Below, piece by piece: positions 23,600 through 32,303 of a stretch of 64,000 nucleotides of DNA (position 1 is its first letter; each line of letters starts with the position of its first letter). The notes beneath the pieces are model-generated. The model made no database searches. It was given only the letters and a program-made list of their open reading frames with translations, and was not told the origin of the DNA. A program made the position numbers and the translations under genes. The DNA lies in the NCBI GenBank assembly GCA_964621525.1, contig CAZUMS010000011.1, forward strand, positions 36,857 through 100,856, read 5' to 3'. The DNA comes from CAZMGV01 sp964621525 [NCBI: uncultured bacterium]. Lineage in GTDB: Bacteria > JAGRBM01.

Positions 23600-24454
23600 G
23601 TGAACTCCCAGCTCTTCGCCCTCGGTTTCCGGCCCGACGATCCGCAGCAGCTCTACACGCTGCTGTCGGTGGCGGCCGAGCGCTCGCTCCCCGTGCTGGG
23701 GAGCCCGAAGGGCGCCGAGCACCGCCTCTACGTGGACCCGAGCGGCGCGGCCCTCGCCGTGCACCGCTCCTCCGGGAAGATCGACGCCCTGACGCCGTGG
23801 CTGGAGAGCGACACGGTCTGGCCGCTGGACGTGACCGGCTTTGTCCCCGACCCGGAGACGGTCCACTGGTCCGGCGCGAAGGGAACCGTGCTGGCCCCGG
23901 ACGGGCCGGTGCCGGGCGTGACGGTTCACATCAAGGATGTTTCCGCGTGGCGGCCGCTTCTCCAGAAGGGCGGCCGGTTCATGCTCCAGATGGCGGTGAT
24001 CGGGGACGACGTGCAGGTGTTTTCCACGCCGGACGAACTCGGCGCCTCGCTCCGGGCGGCGTTCGGGAAAAACGAGCGGGGCGAGGAACTTGCGCTCCCC
24101 CGGAGCTTCATCCTGCCGACGGGCAGCGCCGCCGGCGGCGGGACGGGCCCGAAACCGGCGGGCGGCGGGAAACTCTCCGATATCGCCACGGCGCTCATCG
24201 CCGGCACCGTCACCGCCTTCGAGACGCGCGAGAACACGCTCTGCCGCAAACCGTTCCGGGTGGCCCGGATCGTGGCGGCCGGTCTCGACACGGAGGTCGC
24301 CTTCTGGAAGACCCGCGACGGCAGGGAGCCCCGGCCGGGGGAGGAGCTCCTCGCGCACTCGTGGCTCGCCGGGACGCCGCTCGGTGTCACGCCGCCGGAG
24401 GAGGCCGCGCCGGGCGGGCTCCTGTCGAAACTTTTTTCGCTCCGCGCCCGGTGA
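23600..24454 (+). CDS. Hypothetical cytosolic protein
   Basis: 284 residues from GTG 23600, with AGGAG five bases upstream. I recognise no family. There is no signal peptide or membrane segment. It looks like an alpha/beta protein: regular strands such as EHRLYVDPSGAALAVHRSSGK and RFMLQMAVIGDDVQVFSTPDEL, a flexible Gly-rich linker (TGSAAGGGTGPKPAGGGK) near residue 180, then a second beta domain (AGTVTAFETREN, FRVARIVAAGLDTEVAFW). The second part has the look of a small OB-like or single-strand binding module, but this is only an impression. It is followed by the peroxiredoxin gene about 100 bases on. Confidence 0.7.
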   Translation: MNSQLFALGFRPDDPQQLYTLLSVAAERSLPVLGSPKGAEHRLYVDPSGAALAVHRSSGKIDALTPWLESDTVWPLDVTGFVPDPETVHWSGAKGTVLAPDGPVPGVTVHIKDVSAWRPLLQKGGRFMLQMAVIGDDVQVFSTPDELGASLRAAFGKNERGEELALPRSFILPTGSAAGGGTGPKPAGGGKLSDIATALIAGTVTAFETRENTLCRKPFRVARIVAAGLDTEVAFWKTRDGREPRPGEELLAHSWLAGTPLGVTPPEEAAPGGLLSKLFSLRAR

Positions 24455-24558
24455 GGGCGCATTTTCACGGACACGGGGCCTTTACTCCGGCGCGGCGGTG
24501 TCCCTAGCCTTTGCTCCCAGACGGCCGCTCTTCAGCGGCGGAGGGAGAGATTCCAGTC

Positions 24559-25026
24559 ATGGCAAGACCGAGCGAAGGGCAGCAGGCCCCCCGGTTCGAG
24601 GGCACGGCGGGCGACGGCACGCGGGTGTCCCTGGACGAACTGCTGAAAAAGGGCCCCGTGATGGTGGTGTTCTACCCCAAGGACGAAACCGCCGTCTGCA
24701 CGGCGCAGCTGTGCGACTACCGGGACAACTACGGCGAGTTCCGCCGCCTCGGCGTCCAGATCGTGGGCGTGAGCGGCGGCTCGGTGCGCTCGAAGGAGAA
24801 GTTCGCGGAGCACCACAGCTTCCCGTTCCCGCTGATCGCCGACACGGACGGAAAGATCGCCAAGGCCTGGGGCATGCGGAATTTCCTCGGCATGACCGAC
24901 CGGGGCAATTTCCTCGTGGCCGAGGACGGCAAGGTCCTCTACGCCCACAAGGAAGCGATCCCGGTGTTCCGCAGAAAGAGCGACGAGCTGATCGACGTCG
25001 CCCGCCGCTACTACGGAAAGCCCTGA
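24559..25026 (+). CDS. Bcp/PrxQ-type thiol peroxidase
   Basis: 155 residues with a thioredoxin fold. The peroxidatic cysteine Cys47 and resolving Cys52 lie in AVCTAQLC, the C-x4-C spacing of atypical 2-Cys Bcp/PrxQ peroxiredoxins. Other family features are VMVVFYPKDETA before the active site, FPLIADTDGKIAKAWG, and GNFLVAEDGKVLYAHK. It reduces hydrogen peroxide and organic peroxides with thioredoxin as the electron donor. The usual active-site Thr/Pro (TPGCT) is replaced by Ala-Val before Cys47, a mild deviation. The start ATG 24559 follows a very strong GGAGGGAGAG site. Confidence 0.9.
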   Translation: MARPSEGQQAPRFEGTAGDGTRVSLDELLKKGPVMVVFYPKDETAVCTAQLCDYRDNYGEFRRLGVQIVGVSGGSVRSKEKFAEHHSFPFPLIADTDGKIAKAWGMRNFLGMTDRGNFLVAEDGKVLYAHKEAIPVFRRKSDELIDVARRYYGKP

Positions 25027-25045
25027 GGGGGCTTTTGGGTTCCGG

Positions 25046-26782
25046 ATGAGCCGGGCCGGCGAGGCGGGTTCGGGCGGCCGCCGTCCCGAAGGGGACGCCG
25101 CTTCGGGTGCGGGCCTGCTGCCGTTCGTCCGGCGGCTCGCGGCGACGCTCGACCTTGAGCCCGGCAGCGAAAATCTCAAGCGGCTCCTTGCCGAGGGGAT
25201 CGCCCTCGGGGCGGCGAAGGTGTTCCGGGCGAAGACCACCTGGCCGGAGCCTCTCGCCCGCGCCGACCGGTTCACGCTCGCCCGGCTCGAACGGGAGTTC
25301 GCCGCGCAGATCGAACCGGCAGGCGATCCGCTCGACCGGCTGCTCCGGGCGGGCCGTCTCTACGAAACCGTCGTCCAGTCCGGCTCGAAGACCGCCCGCC
25401 GCGCATCCGGCAGTTTCTTCACGCCCCCCGGCATCGCCCGCTACGCCGCCGGGGCGGCGTCGGCGGGCCTCGAAACCCGCGATTTCCACGACCCCGCCTG
25501 CGGCGCGGGGAGCCTGCTCGCCGCCTTAAGGCTCGCGGGCGGCGTTCCGCTGGAGTGGCTGCACGGCACCGATCTGGACCCCGTGGCCGTGCACCTCGCG
25601 CGGGTGCTGCTCTGGCTCGCCGATGGTGCTTCGCCGGAGTCCGTGGAAACCGTCCGTGCGAATCTCCGCTGCGCGGACGGCCTCGCGGGCACGCTCCCCG
25701 AAGGTGCTGTCGTCATCGCCAACCCGCCGTTCGTGAAGGGCGTCGTGAAGACCGGCGCCGCCGGGAAGGCCGCCCGGAACGGGCTCCGGCGGCGGCTCCC
25801 GCTCCTTCAGGGGGCGTTCGACCTCGCGGCCGCGTTCTGGGCGCTTGCCGATCACGACCAGTGCCGCCGCACCGTGCTGGTGCTCCCGAACCGGCTGCTC
25901 GCCGCGGGCTACACGGCAAGGCTCCGCGAGGCGGCGCTGCTCCGGGGCGACTCGGTCACGATCCGGGATTTCAGCCGCCAGCGGGCGTTCGGCTCCGTCG
26001 GCGTGTATCCCGTCGTCCTCACCCTGGACCGTGACGGCCGGGGCGAGGGGCTCACGGGCGACGGGCGGAGCACCTTCCGGTGGAAGCCGAGGCTCCTCCG
26101 GGGACGGAGCTGGAGCGCGGCGCTGTCCGCCGAGGCGATGAAGCTGCTGGAACGGGACCCGCTCCGGCTCGGCGAGGTCGCCACCGTCACGGCGGGGCAG
26201 ACCACCGCCGAGGCGTACGAAACCAAGGAAGCACTCGGCACACGGGGCGAATTCCTGTTCGTCACGGCGGGGGCCATCGAACCCCACCGGATCCTGCGCG
26301 ACGCCCCGCAACGGTTCCTCGGGAAGGACTGGAAAAACCCCCGCCTCGCCGCGAAGGCCATGGGCGCCCGCCGGGCGAGAATTGCCCGCACCCCGAAGCT
26401 GCTCGTCGCCGCCATGGGCCGTCGGATCGAGGCGGCGCTGGATCTCAAAGGGGAGATCGCTCCGGCGGTGAGCGTCTTCACCGTGATCCCAAAGGAGGGC
26501 GGGCCGCTTGGCCCCGGAGCCCTGTCGGCGCTTCTCAATTCGCGTCCCCTCGCCGGACTGTTCACGGCGCTCCACGGCGCGCAGGCCATGTCGGGCGGCT
26601 ACATCTCGGTCACGCGGCCGATGCTGGAGGACCTTCCGCTCGCCGTGCACTCCGACCCGGCGCGGATCCGGCGCCTTGAAGCCCTCGGTCTCGCCCTCTC
26701 CGAACTGCCCGAAACCCCCGAACTTCTTGAGGAAGCCGACGAACTCGCCGCCGGTCTGCTGGCGGAAGGAAAAACGGGTTAA
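25046..26782 (+). CDS. Orphan N6-adenine DNA methyltransferase with specificity-like C-terminus
   Basis: 578 residues of the gamma-class N6-adenine type. SGSFFTPPGIARYAA precedes the SAM-binding motif I DPACGAG (from Asp149), TDLDPVAVHLA carries the acidic ribose-binding residue, and the catalytic motif IV is NPPF at 226-229. After a linker, residues 370-560 look like a TaqI/Eco57I-type target-recognition domain (LGEVATVTAGQTTAEAYE, then a strand-helix array). No PD-(D/E)xK or other nuclease domain is visible at either end, so it is a solitary methyltransferase or a type IIG relative without its nuclease. It sits between peroxiredoxin and the SRP RNA with host-like composition, so it appears long resident. 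Confidence 0.82.
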   Translation: MSRAGEAGSGGRRPEGDAASGAGLLPFVRRLAATLDLEPGSENLKRLLAEGIALGAAKVFRAKTTWPEPLARADRFTLARLEREFAAQIEPAGDPLDRLLRAGRLYETVVQSGSKTARRASGSFFTPPGIARYAAGAASAGLETRDFHDPACGAGSLLAALRLAGGVPLEWLHGTDLDPVAVHLARVLLWLADGASPESVETVRANLRCADGLAGTLPEGAVVIANPPFVKGVVKTGAAGKAARNGLRRRLPLLQGAFDLAAAFWALADHDQCRRTVLVLPNRLLAAGYTARLREAALLRGDSVTIRDFSRQRAFGSVGVYPVVLTLDRDGRGEGLTGDGRSTFRWKPRLLRGRSWSAALSAEAMKLLERDPLRLGEVATVTAGQTTAEAYETKEALGTRGEFLFVTAGAIEPHRILRDAPQRFLGKDWKNPRLAAKAMGARRARIARTPKLLVAAMGRRIEAALDLKGEIAPAVSVFTVIPKEGGPLGPGALSALLNSRPLAGLFTALHGAQAMSGGYISVTRPMLEDLPLAVHSDPARIRRLEALGLALSELPETPELLEEADELAAGLLAEGKTG

Positions 26783-26835
26783 TCCGCACCGAAATTTCTT
26801 CTCGCCGGGGGCGGTTCCGGATGCTATGGGAACGG

Positions 26836-26973
26836 GCGCTTGGCCCGGCCCTTCGCAACGGCCGGATCCTGCACGACAGCGAGCCGACGAACCCCGCCAG
26901 GTCCGGAAGGAAGCAACGGTACTCGATACTCCTGTGTTTGCAGCGGTCCGGCTTTTGGGGAGGGCCGAGGCGG
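26836..26973 (+). ncRNA. ffs: Signal recognition particle RNA (4.5S type)
   Basis: The universally conserved tip CCAGGTCCGGAAGGAAGCAA lies at 26897-26916, including the GGAA tetraloop and the asymmetric AAGCA internal loop that binds Ffh. The arms pair: GCCGGATCCTGCA near 26860-26873 with TGCAG-CGGTCCGGC near 26938-26952, and GCTTGGCCC (about 26838-26846) with GGGCCGAGG (26962-26970). The ends are estimated from the outermost pairing. The gene lies about 50 bases upstream of dnaX, a very common arrangement. With Ffh and FtsY it delivers ribosomes to the membrane. Confidence 0.88.
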
Positions 26974-27026
26974 GCACCGCTTGAGGACCGCAGAAGCCCG
27001 GAGGCCGGGCAGGGAGGGCGCACCGC

Positions 27027-28499
27027 ATGTCGTATCTCGTTCTCGCCCGCAAATACCGGCCCCAGACATTCGAAGAGATCGTCGGGCAGGAGCACGTCAC
27101 CCGCACGCTCCAGAGCGCCATCCGCCTGAACCGCGTCGCGCATGCCTACATGTTCTCGGGCTCGCGCGGCACGGGAAAGACCTCCATCGCCCGAATCTTC
27201 GCCAAGGCGATCAACTGCCTGAAGAACCGCGAGGGCACACCCTGCAACGAGTGCGAATCGTGCACCGAGATCACCCGCTCGGCAGGGGTGGACGTCATCG
27301 AGCTCGACGCCGCCTCGAACCGCGGCAAGGAAGACGCCGAGCAGCTCCGGGAGTCCGCCCGCTTCGCGCCGGCCAGGGGCCGCTACAAGATATTCATCAT
27401 CGACGAGGCGCACATGCTCACGGCGGAGGCCTCGAATGCCCTCCTCAAGATCCTCGAGGAGCCGCCGCCGCACGTCATCTTCATGTTCGCCACGACCGAA
27501 GCCCACAAGATGCTGGAGACGATCCGCTCCCGGTGCCAGCGGTTCCAGTTCCGGCGGCTCTCGGTGCAGCAGCAGGTGGCGCAGCTCGACAAGGTGACGA
27601 AGGCCGAGGGCCTGAAGTTCGAGACCGAGGCGCTCAAGATCATTTCGCGCGAGTCGCAGGGCGGCATGCGCGATTCGCTCGCCCTCGTGGACCTCGTGAC
27701 GTCTTCCATCGCCGACGCCTCGAAGACGGTGACGGCAAAGGACGTGGAGCAGCTTCTGGGACTCGCCGACCGGGAGCTGCTGTGGCAGGCGGCCTCCTCG
27801 ATCCTCAAGCGCGATGCCCGGCAGGCGCTCGCGACCGTCGATACGGTCTACGGCTACGGCCTTGACGTGCGCGACTTCCATTCGAACCTGCTCTGGATGC
27901 TCCGGAACGCCATCGTGGTCCGCAACGTGGAGAAACCGGAGGAGATCCTGGACCTCACGGCGGACGAGATCGCCCGGCTCAGGGACCTCACCTCGGACCA
28001 CAGTCCGCAGTCGCTGGATCACCTGTTCCAGATCTGCCAGCGGACCGAGGAGCAGCTCGCCCGCACGTCGCATCCCCGGGTGCTGCTGGAAGTGATGATG
28101 GTTCGGCTTGCGACGCTGCCCGACGTGCTGCTGCCGGAAGAACTCGCGGCGCTCGCCCGCTCGGGCGTTCAGGCCCCGGTGGCTCCATCACGTGCGCCGT
28201 CGCCTCAGCGCCCTGCGGAACCCGCGCGGCCCGCTCCTGCGCGGCCTCCGAACCCCAATTCCCAGTACGCCGCGATGCTGAACCAGAAGCCCAAGCCGCA
28301 GCACGCGGTGACGGTATCGTCCGAGCGTCCGCCCCAGGCGGCGCCGCGCGCCGCTGAACGTCCGGCGGCGAAGCCCGCCGGTTCTTCCGGGCGCGGCAAC
28401 GCCTTCGCCGAAGAGGCGAAGAACGAGCCCGCGCTCGGCGAACTTATTGATGTCGTCCGGCCAGTGGACATCCGGATTCGCGGCCCGCATGAAAAATGA
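27027..28499 (+). CDS. dnaX: DNA polymerase III subunit gamma/tau
   Basis: 490 residues. The clamp-loader AAA+ core is intact: SYLVLARKYRPQTFEEIVGQ at the N-terminus, Walker A GSRGTGKTS (45-53), a zinc site formed by the cysteines in NCLKNREGTPCNECESC, Walker B IIDEAHML, and the SRC sensor in ETIRSRCQRFQF. Domain III follows. The C-terminus is a Pro/Ala-rich linker of about 110 residues ending in RGPHEK, so the protein is shorter than E. coli tau and lacks a recognisable alpha-binding domain V. No A-AAA-AAG slippery site is visible. It loads the beta clamp at the replication fork. The start ATG 27027 follows an AGGGAGG site. Confidence 0.94.
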   Translation: MSYLVLARKYRPQTFEEIVGQEHVTRTLQSAIRLNRVAHAYMFSGSRGTGKTSIARIFAKAINCLKNREGTPCNECESCTEITRSAGVDVIELDAASNRGKEDAEQLRESARFAPARGRYKIFIIDEAHMLTAEASNALLKILEEPPPHVIFMFATTEAHKMLETIRSRCQRFQFRRLSVQQQVAQLDKVTKAEGLKFETEALKIISRESQGGMRDSLALVDLVTSSIADASKTVTAKDVEQLLGLADRELLWQAASSILKRDARQALATVDTVYGYGLDVRDFHSNLLWMLRNAIVVRNVEKPEEILDLTADEIARLRDLTSDHSPQSLDHLFQICQRTEEQLARTSHPRVLLEVMMVRLATLPDVLLPEELAALARSGVQAPVAPSRAPSPQRPAEPARPAPARPPNPNSQYAAMLNQKPKPQHAVTVSSERPPQAAPRAAERPAAKPAGSSGRGNAFAEEAKNEPALGELIDVVRPVDIRIRGPHEK

Positions 28500-28726
28500 T
28501 TCATTCCGCAACCTGTCTTGACCGTCAGGAACGGCGCTCCCCATAATCCGCAGGTCAGTTACCGAGCGAACCCGTCGACTGGATCGTGCGGCTTTCCGAT
28601 GACGTTTCCCCGGAGCGAGGCTCCGGCAGCGGCCGGAGAGCGGCAGGACAGACGGCGCGTTTCGCCGGAAACCGGGTCTGCCGTCAGGCCCGGAGCGCCA
28701 CTGTCATTAAGGATACCCCTGAAGCC

Positions 28727-30313
28727 GTGACCGATTCCTCCCAGACGACACCCGAACCCCAGCCCGCTTCGCCCGAACTCAGTCAGCCGGTGACGCGCAA
28801 TGAAGGCCCGCGCTCACCGCTGGCCATCTTCGCCCTGATTGCCGTGGTGCTGGCCGCCGGCCTTACGGTCTGGATGCTCACCCGTCCCAAGGGCGGGCTT
28901 TACGGACAGATCCTTATCAACGGCGAGCCGGCCCGGCGCCAGCCGGTGGAACTGGCAGTGGTGAAAGACGGCGGCAAGCCGGAGACCCACAGCCTCAAGA
29001 CCGATGCCCAGGGCTACTACAAGATCCAGCTCCGCAGCGGGAAATACGCGCTCCAGAATCCCAACAGCGATCCCGGCATGCTGAAAGTGGGCGCCGACAC
29101 GCTGGAGATCATCCAGAAGAGTTCCCCGTTCGGAAAGACCTTCGACGTTTCTGACACTGTTCTCGACGTGCCGCCGGTCCGGGTCGGACGCCCCGGCCGG
29201 ATCCTCGGGCCGCTCGAGGGCGCGATCATCATGCCGGACGAACCGTTCTCCTGGGTACCGTACCCGAACGCGAGCCGTTACGTGATCGAGCTGCTCTACT
29301 TCGACACCGGTTCCCGGGTGGCGACCGCGTCCATCTATCTGGACGGTGAGCGGGACAGCTGGATCTATACCCTGACCGACGAAGCGGGCCGTCCGATCGG
29401 GACGGAATCGTTCCGGCTTCTGAATCCCCAGCACCCGACGCGGTCGCTGATCCCCGGCGGTGTCTACCGGTGGACCATGCACGTCTTCAACGAGGACGGA
29501 TCCCTGAAAACGACGACGAAGCCGGTCAGCTTCTCGGTCTCGAATACCGACGAGGCGAAGGCAGCGGTCCAGTCGCGCGAGGCGGCCAGCATTCTCGAGC
29601 TGAACAAGAAGATGGGCCTCCTTGCGGGCCGGATTACCAAGACCGGGCTGCCGGTGAAGAACGCCACGTTCCACATCACGGTCGACAAGGTCGACCGCCA
29701 GACGAACCAGCGGACGACGTTCCCCTACATCAAGGCGTCCACGGACGAAGAGGGCGGGTTCGAACTGCCGTTCGAGGCGGGCGTATACTCCGTTGTCGAG
29801 ATCCGTCCGCAGCCGGGGGACACGATTTACGACACGATGGGGGACGGGGCGGTCGTCGTCCCCGGCGCCCCGGCGGCAATTTACGAAGTCGTCGCCGGAC
29901 AGAAGGCGGTGATCCCCGACGTCCGGATCGTGAGCTCCGTGAAGGTGAAATCTCCGAAGAACGGGCAGAAGAACGTCGACCGGAAGCCGACGATCGAGTG
30001 GGAGAAGTTCGAGGATGCGAACCGCTACCAGCTCACGCTCCACTACATCGACGAACGCGAACAGCGCTCGGCCGTGCTGATCGTCGTCACGAACACCACG
30101 AACTACACCATCGAGAAGGTGAACCTGCCGCCCGAGATGGCCGAGCAGCTCAAGCATCCGGTCGACGGACTGAAGCCCGGCGGCCACTACGCCTACCAGC
30201 TCCTGGCCTCCAAGGAACCCGAGCAGGGACTGTTCACCGATCGCAACAAGCCGCCGCCCCAGTGGATCCGCATGTCGGAATCCCTGTGGACCGACTTCTA
30301 CGTCAAGAAATAG
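28727..30313 (+). CDS. Membrane-anchored protein with carboxypeptidase-regulatory-like beta domains
   Basis: About 528 residues. A short Pro/Ser/Glu-rich cytoplasmic tail is followed by one transmembrane helix (LAIFALIAVVLAAGLTVWML) and a large extracytoplasmic region. Beta-sandwich segments of the carboxypeptidase-regulatory or transthyretin-like kind are visible: GGLYGQILINGEPARRQPVEL with TDAQGYYKIQL, and GLLAGRITKTGLPVKNATFH with DEEGGFELPFEAG. Fibronectin-like segments with ITIEW- and YRWTMHVF-type strands lie around them. The start is uncertain. GTG 28727 with AAGGA upstream is preferred; the frame continues to a GTG at 28586, but those residues are Arg-rich and unstructured. The role is unknown, presumably envelope binding or assembly. 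It follows dnaX with no clear terminator. Confidence 0.7.
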   Translation: MTDSSQTTPEPQPASPELSQPVTRNEGPRSPLAIFALIAVVLAAGLTVWMLTRPKGGLYGQILINGEPARRQPVELAVVKDGGKPETHSLKTDAQGYYKIQLRSGKYALQNPNSDPGMLKVGADTLEIIQKSSPFGKTFDVSDTVLDVPPVRVGRPGRILGPLEGAIIMPDEPFSWVPYPNASRYVIELLYFDTGSRVATASIYLDGERDSWIYTLTDEAGRPIGTESFRLLNPQHPTRSLIPGGVYRWTMHVFNEDGSLKTTTKPVSFSVSNTDEAKAAVQSREAASILELNKKMGLLAGRITKTGLPVKNATFHITVDKVDRQTNQRTTFPYIKASTDEEGGFELPFEAGVYSVVEIRPQPGDTIYDTMGDGAVVVPGAPAAIYEVVAGQKAVIPDVRIVSSVKVKSPKNGQKNVDRKPTIEWEKFEDANRYQLTLHYIDEREQRSAVLIVVTNTTNYTIEKVNLPPEMAEQLKHPVDGLKPGGHYAYQLLASKEPEQGLFTDRNKPPPQWIRMSESLWTDFYVKK

Positions 30314-30345
30314 ACACGTTCCCGTTCCGTTTCGGACCGCCTTCG

Positions 30346-30386
30346 TTGCGTGATTCGTGAACGGACGTGAGACTTCCGTCACGCAA
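30346..30386. terminator. Inverted repeat after the membrane-anchored beta protein
   Basis: TTGCGTGA (30346-30353) pairs perfectly with TCACGCAA (30379-30386), and an inner ACGGA/TCCGT pair extends the stem across a bulge. No T-run follows, so a role as a transcription or RNA-processing end is tentative. Confidence 0.4.
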
Positions 30387-30548
30387 GCGGTGCGTGATTT
30401 TCCCCGCACTGTCCGCAATTCGCGTCATTCCGGATATTTTGCGTCCGGAACCGTCCCCTTTTCGCTTCATTCCACCGGTCTTTCCGGTTTCCCGGCGGGC
30501 TGATGTCCGCGGCACGGAACTTGTTTACAGAAAGGCGTGAGGCGCATC

Positions 30549-30566
30549 GGCCGGAGATATCCGGCC
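30549..30566 (+). promoter_or_regulatory. Leader hairpin before the STAS gene
   Basis: GGCCGGA-GATA-TCCGGCC is a perfect 7-bp stem with a 4-base loop, ending nine bases before the AAGGAG ribosome site. It could modulate translation or stabilise the leader. Confidence 0.35.
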
Positions 30567-30588
30567 CCAGACCAGAAGGAGCGCCGCC

Positions 30589-30951
30589 ATGCAACCGGTC
30601 CTCTATCTGTCGAATCCTGAAGTCATCGTCCGCCAGCTTCCGCGGCGGGACCGGCGCGACGCGCGGGTCTGGAAGGTCGAGGGCACGCTGGTCCGCGAGA
30701 CGGCGGCGGCGATCCGGTTCCTCGCCGACGAGATCGTCTCGGGCTGCGAGGGGCTCTGCCTTGACCTCACACATGTCGAATTCGTCGATGGGGCCGCCAT
30801 GTCGATTCTCCGCCGGATGCAGGCCGAAGGCGTGCGCATCACGGGCCGCGGGCGGATTCCCGGAGATACCCTGGTGACCGATTCGAGCCCGCCGTCCAGG
30901 CTCCAGTACGATGCGATTCTGGGCGGCGCTCCCCGCCGTTATCTGGCCTGA
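30589..30951 (+). CDS. STAS-like domain protein with degenerate phosphosite
   Basis: 120 residues from ATG 30589, preceded by AAGGAG. The pattern strand-helix-strand WKVEGTLVRETAAAIRFL, then LCLDLTHVEFVDGAAMSIL, matches the STAS fold of anti-sigma-factor antagonists (SpoIIAA type). Those proteins have Asp-Ser-Ser/Thr-Gly at this turn; here it is Asp67-Gly-Ala-Ala, so the phosphorylatable serine is missing. It may act as a binding scaffold not controlled by phosphorylation. No anti-sigma kinase is adjacent. Its last 13 bases overlap the 3' end of the convergent HEAT gene. Confidence 0.7.
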   Translation: MQPVLYLSNPEVIVRQLPRRDRRDARVWKVEGTLVRETAAAIRFLADEIVSGCEGLCLDLTHVEFVDGAAMSILRRMQAEGVRITGRGRIPGDTLVTDSSPPSRLQYDAILGGAPRRYLA

Positions 30952-32255
30952 CCGTTGCCGTTGGCCGGGACGGTCTCGGGCGCTCCCGGCGGAACCTGCA
31001 CGAAGACGCCGTTCCGGAAACTGTAAAGGCTGATCGTCCTGTCCGCCTCCAGCACCTCGAGGCGGATGCTGTCGTCCCTGAGGCTTCCCGACACGGACAA
31101 GACCTCGCCCAGGGCCTTCGGCCGGCCGCTGGCATCGAAGGCATCCGGCCGGTTCTCGACTGCCACGCTGCGAACAGGGAAAACGGCGTCGCGGTGATCG
31201 GTCGGCATGACGAGCGCCAGCATCGCGTAGCGGGGCCGTCCGCCGGACGACCAGACGCCGCTCGAGAAATAAAGAGACCGCTTGCCGCGCTGGAAGCCCT
31301 CAAGCTCCATCTTCACCTGCGAACGCCTCCGGAGCAGGTCCCGGTAAAAGTTGCGCTCCATCCGGCACTCTTCGTCGGTGCAGGAGACATCGGTCTCGCC
31401 CTCCTGAAGCTGGCCGAGCGCTTCCTCGATCATGAGCAGGAAGGAGGATTCGAGCTGGCGCTGGATGGCGGCCGTCCGGCGGCGGGGCAGTTCGGGCTGC
31501 ACCGGCACCCAGTTCGCCTCGAGCAGGTCCGTGCCGAGCGTCGCAGCGAGATCCGTGCGGGGGAGGCGGCGCAGTCCTCTTGCGGAAGCGAGCCGGACCT
31601 CCGCCGACGGATCCGAGAGGTGCGTCCGGACCAGATCGACCTCCATGCCGCGCACCGAAGCAGCTGCATGGACGGCGGCGAGCCGCTCGAGGTCGTCGCC
31701 CGCCCCGAGCCGTTCCCTGACCGCATCGGCGAGGTCGTCGCGGTGATGCAGTTCGACCGCCCGCAGGGCGTCCAGCCGGACGGAGCTTTCGGGCGAGCGG
31801 GCGAGGGCGGCGATTTCGCTTCGGGCCTCGCTGCCGGGGATTCCGCCCATGGCGATGATGGCGGCCGACCGGACGGGGGCGTCGGCGGATTCCCGGGAGA
31901 GACGCTGGAGCGCCGGGAACAGGCTGGCGGAGCCCGATTCGCCGATCAGTTCGGTGGCGGCCCGGCGTTCCTCGACGGTAGACCCCGGTGCCTCGACGAT
32001 GGCGAGCAGCCGGGTGTCGGCGTCGGCCGGGGCGGTCTGCTTGAACTTGGCGTGGTAGCTGCGGCGGGCGGTTTCGCTGCCGGCTCGGACGTAGCCCTCG
32101 AAGTAGCTCTGGAACGTATCCCGCCGGAGCGCGGCCCAGACGCCCGACAGCGCCCCGAAGCAGAGCAGGACGATCAGCACGGCCATCCCGGCGGGCGTAA
32201 CTTCCCAGGCCAGCGGTCCCGGCTTTTCCCCGGCGGCGATATCCGGTGCGGTCAT
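30939..32255 (-). CDS. HEAT-repeat membrane protein
   Basis: 438 residues. A single transmembrane helix (GMAVLIVLLCFGALSGVWAAL) follows a 22-residue N-terminal tail. Residues 75-250 are HEAT/PBS-lyase-like repeats (AATELIGESGSASLFPALQRL, AIIAMGGIPGSEARSEIAALA, HLSDPSAEVRLASARGLRRL). The last about 150 residues form a separate domain with a Cys pair (VSCTDEECRMERNF) and a beta-rich end with no recognised family. A GGAGAG site precedes ATG 32255. It is divergently transcribed from a membrane-anchored protease gene only 48 bases away, suggesting shared control and perhaps a joint envelope role. This is the third HEAT-repeat envelope protein in the window. Confidence 0.75.
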   Translation of the reverse strand: MTAPDIAAGEKPGPLAWEVTPAGMAVLIVLLCFGALSGVWAALRRDTFQSYFEGYVRAGSETARRSYHAKFKQTAPADADTRLLAIVEAPGSTVEERRAATELIGESGSASLFPALQRLSRESADAPVRSAAIIAMGGIPGSEARSEIAALARSPESSVRLDALRAVELHHRDDLADAVRERLGAGDDLERLAAVHAAASVRGMEVDLVRTHLSDPSAEVRLASARGLRRLPRTDLAATLGTDLLEANWVPVQPELPRRRTAAIQRQLESSFLLMIEEALGQLQEGETDVSCTDEECRMERNFYRDLLRRRSQVKMELEGFQRGKRSLYFSSGVWSSGGRPRYAMLALVMPTDHRDAVFPVRSVAVENRPDAFDASGRPKALGEVLSVSGSLRDDSIRLEVLEADRTISLYSFRNGVFVQVPPGAPETVPANGNGQAR

Positions 32256-32303
32256 GACGGCGCTCTCCGGATCGTTTTATAGTCTCCCCCGGAGATCAAA
32301 GCG

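Noticed and set aside
26508-26984. Coding frames running through the SRP RNA
   Set aside because: The conserved SRP tip and paired arms explain the segment, and the translated products are low-complexity Arg/Pro-rich.
28160-28499. Programmed frameshift in dnaX producing gamma and tau
   Set aside because: No A-AAA-AAG or similar slippery run with a following hairpin was seen in the linker region.
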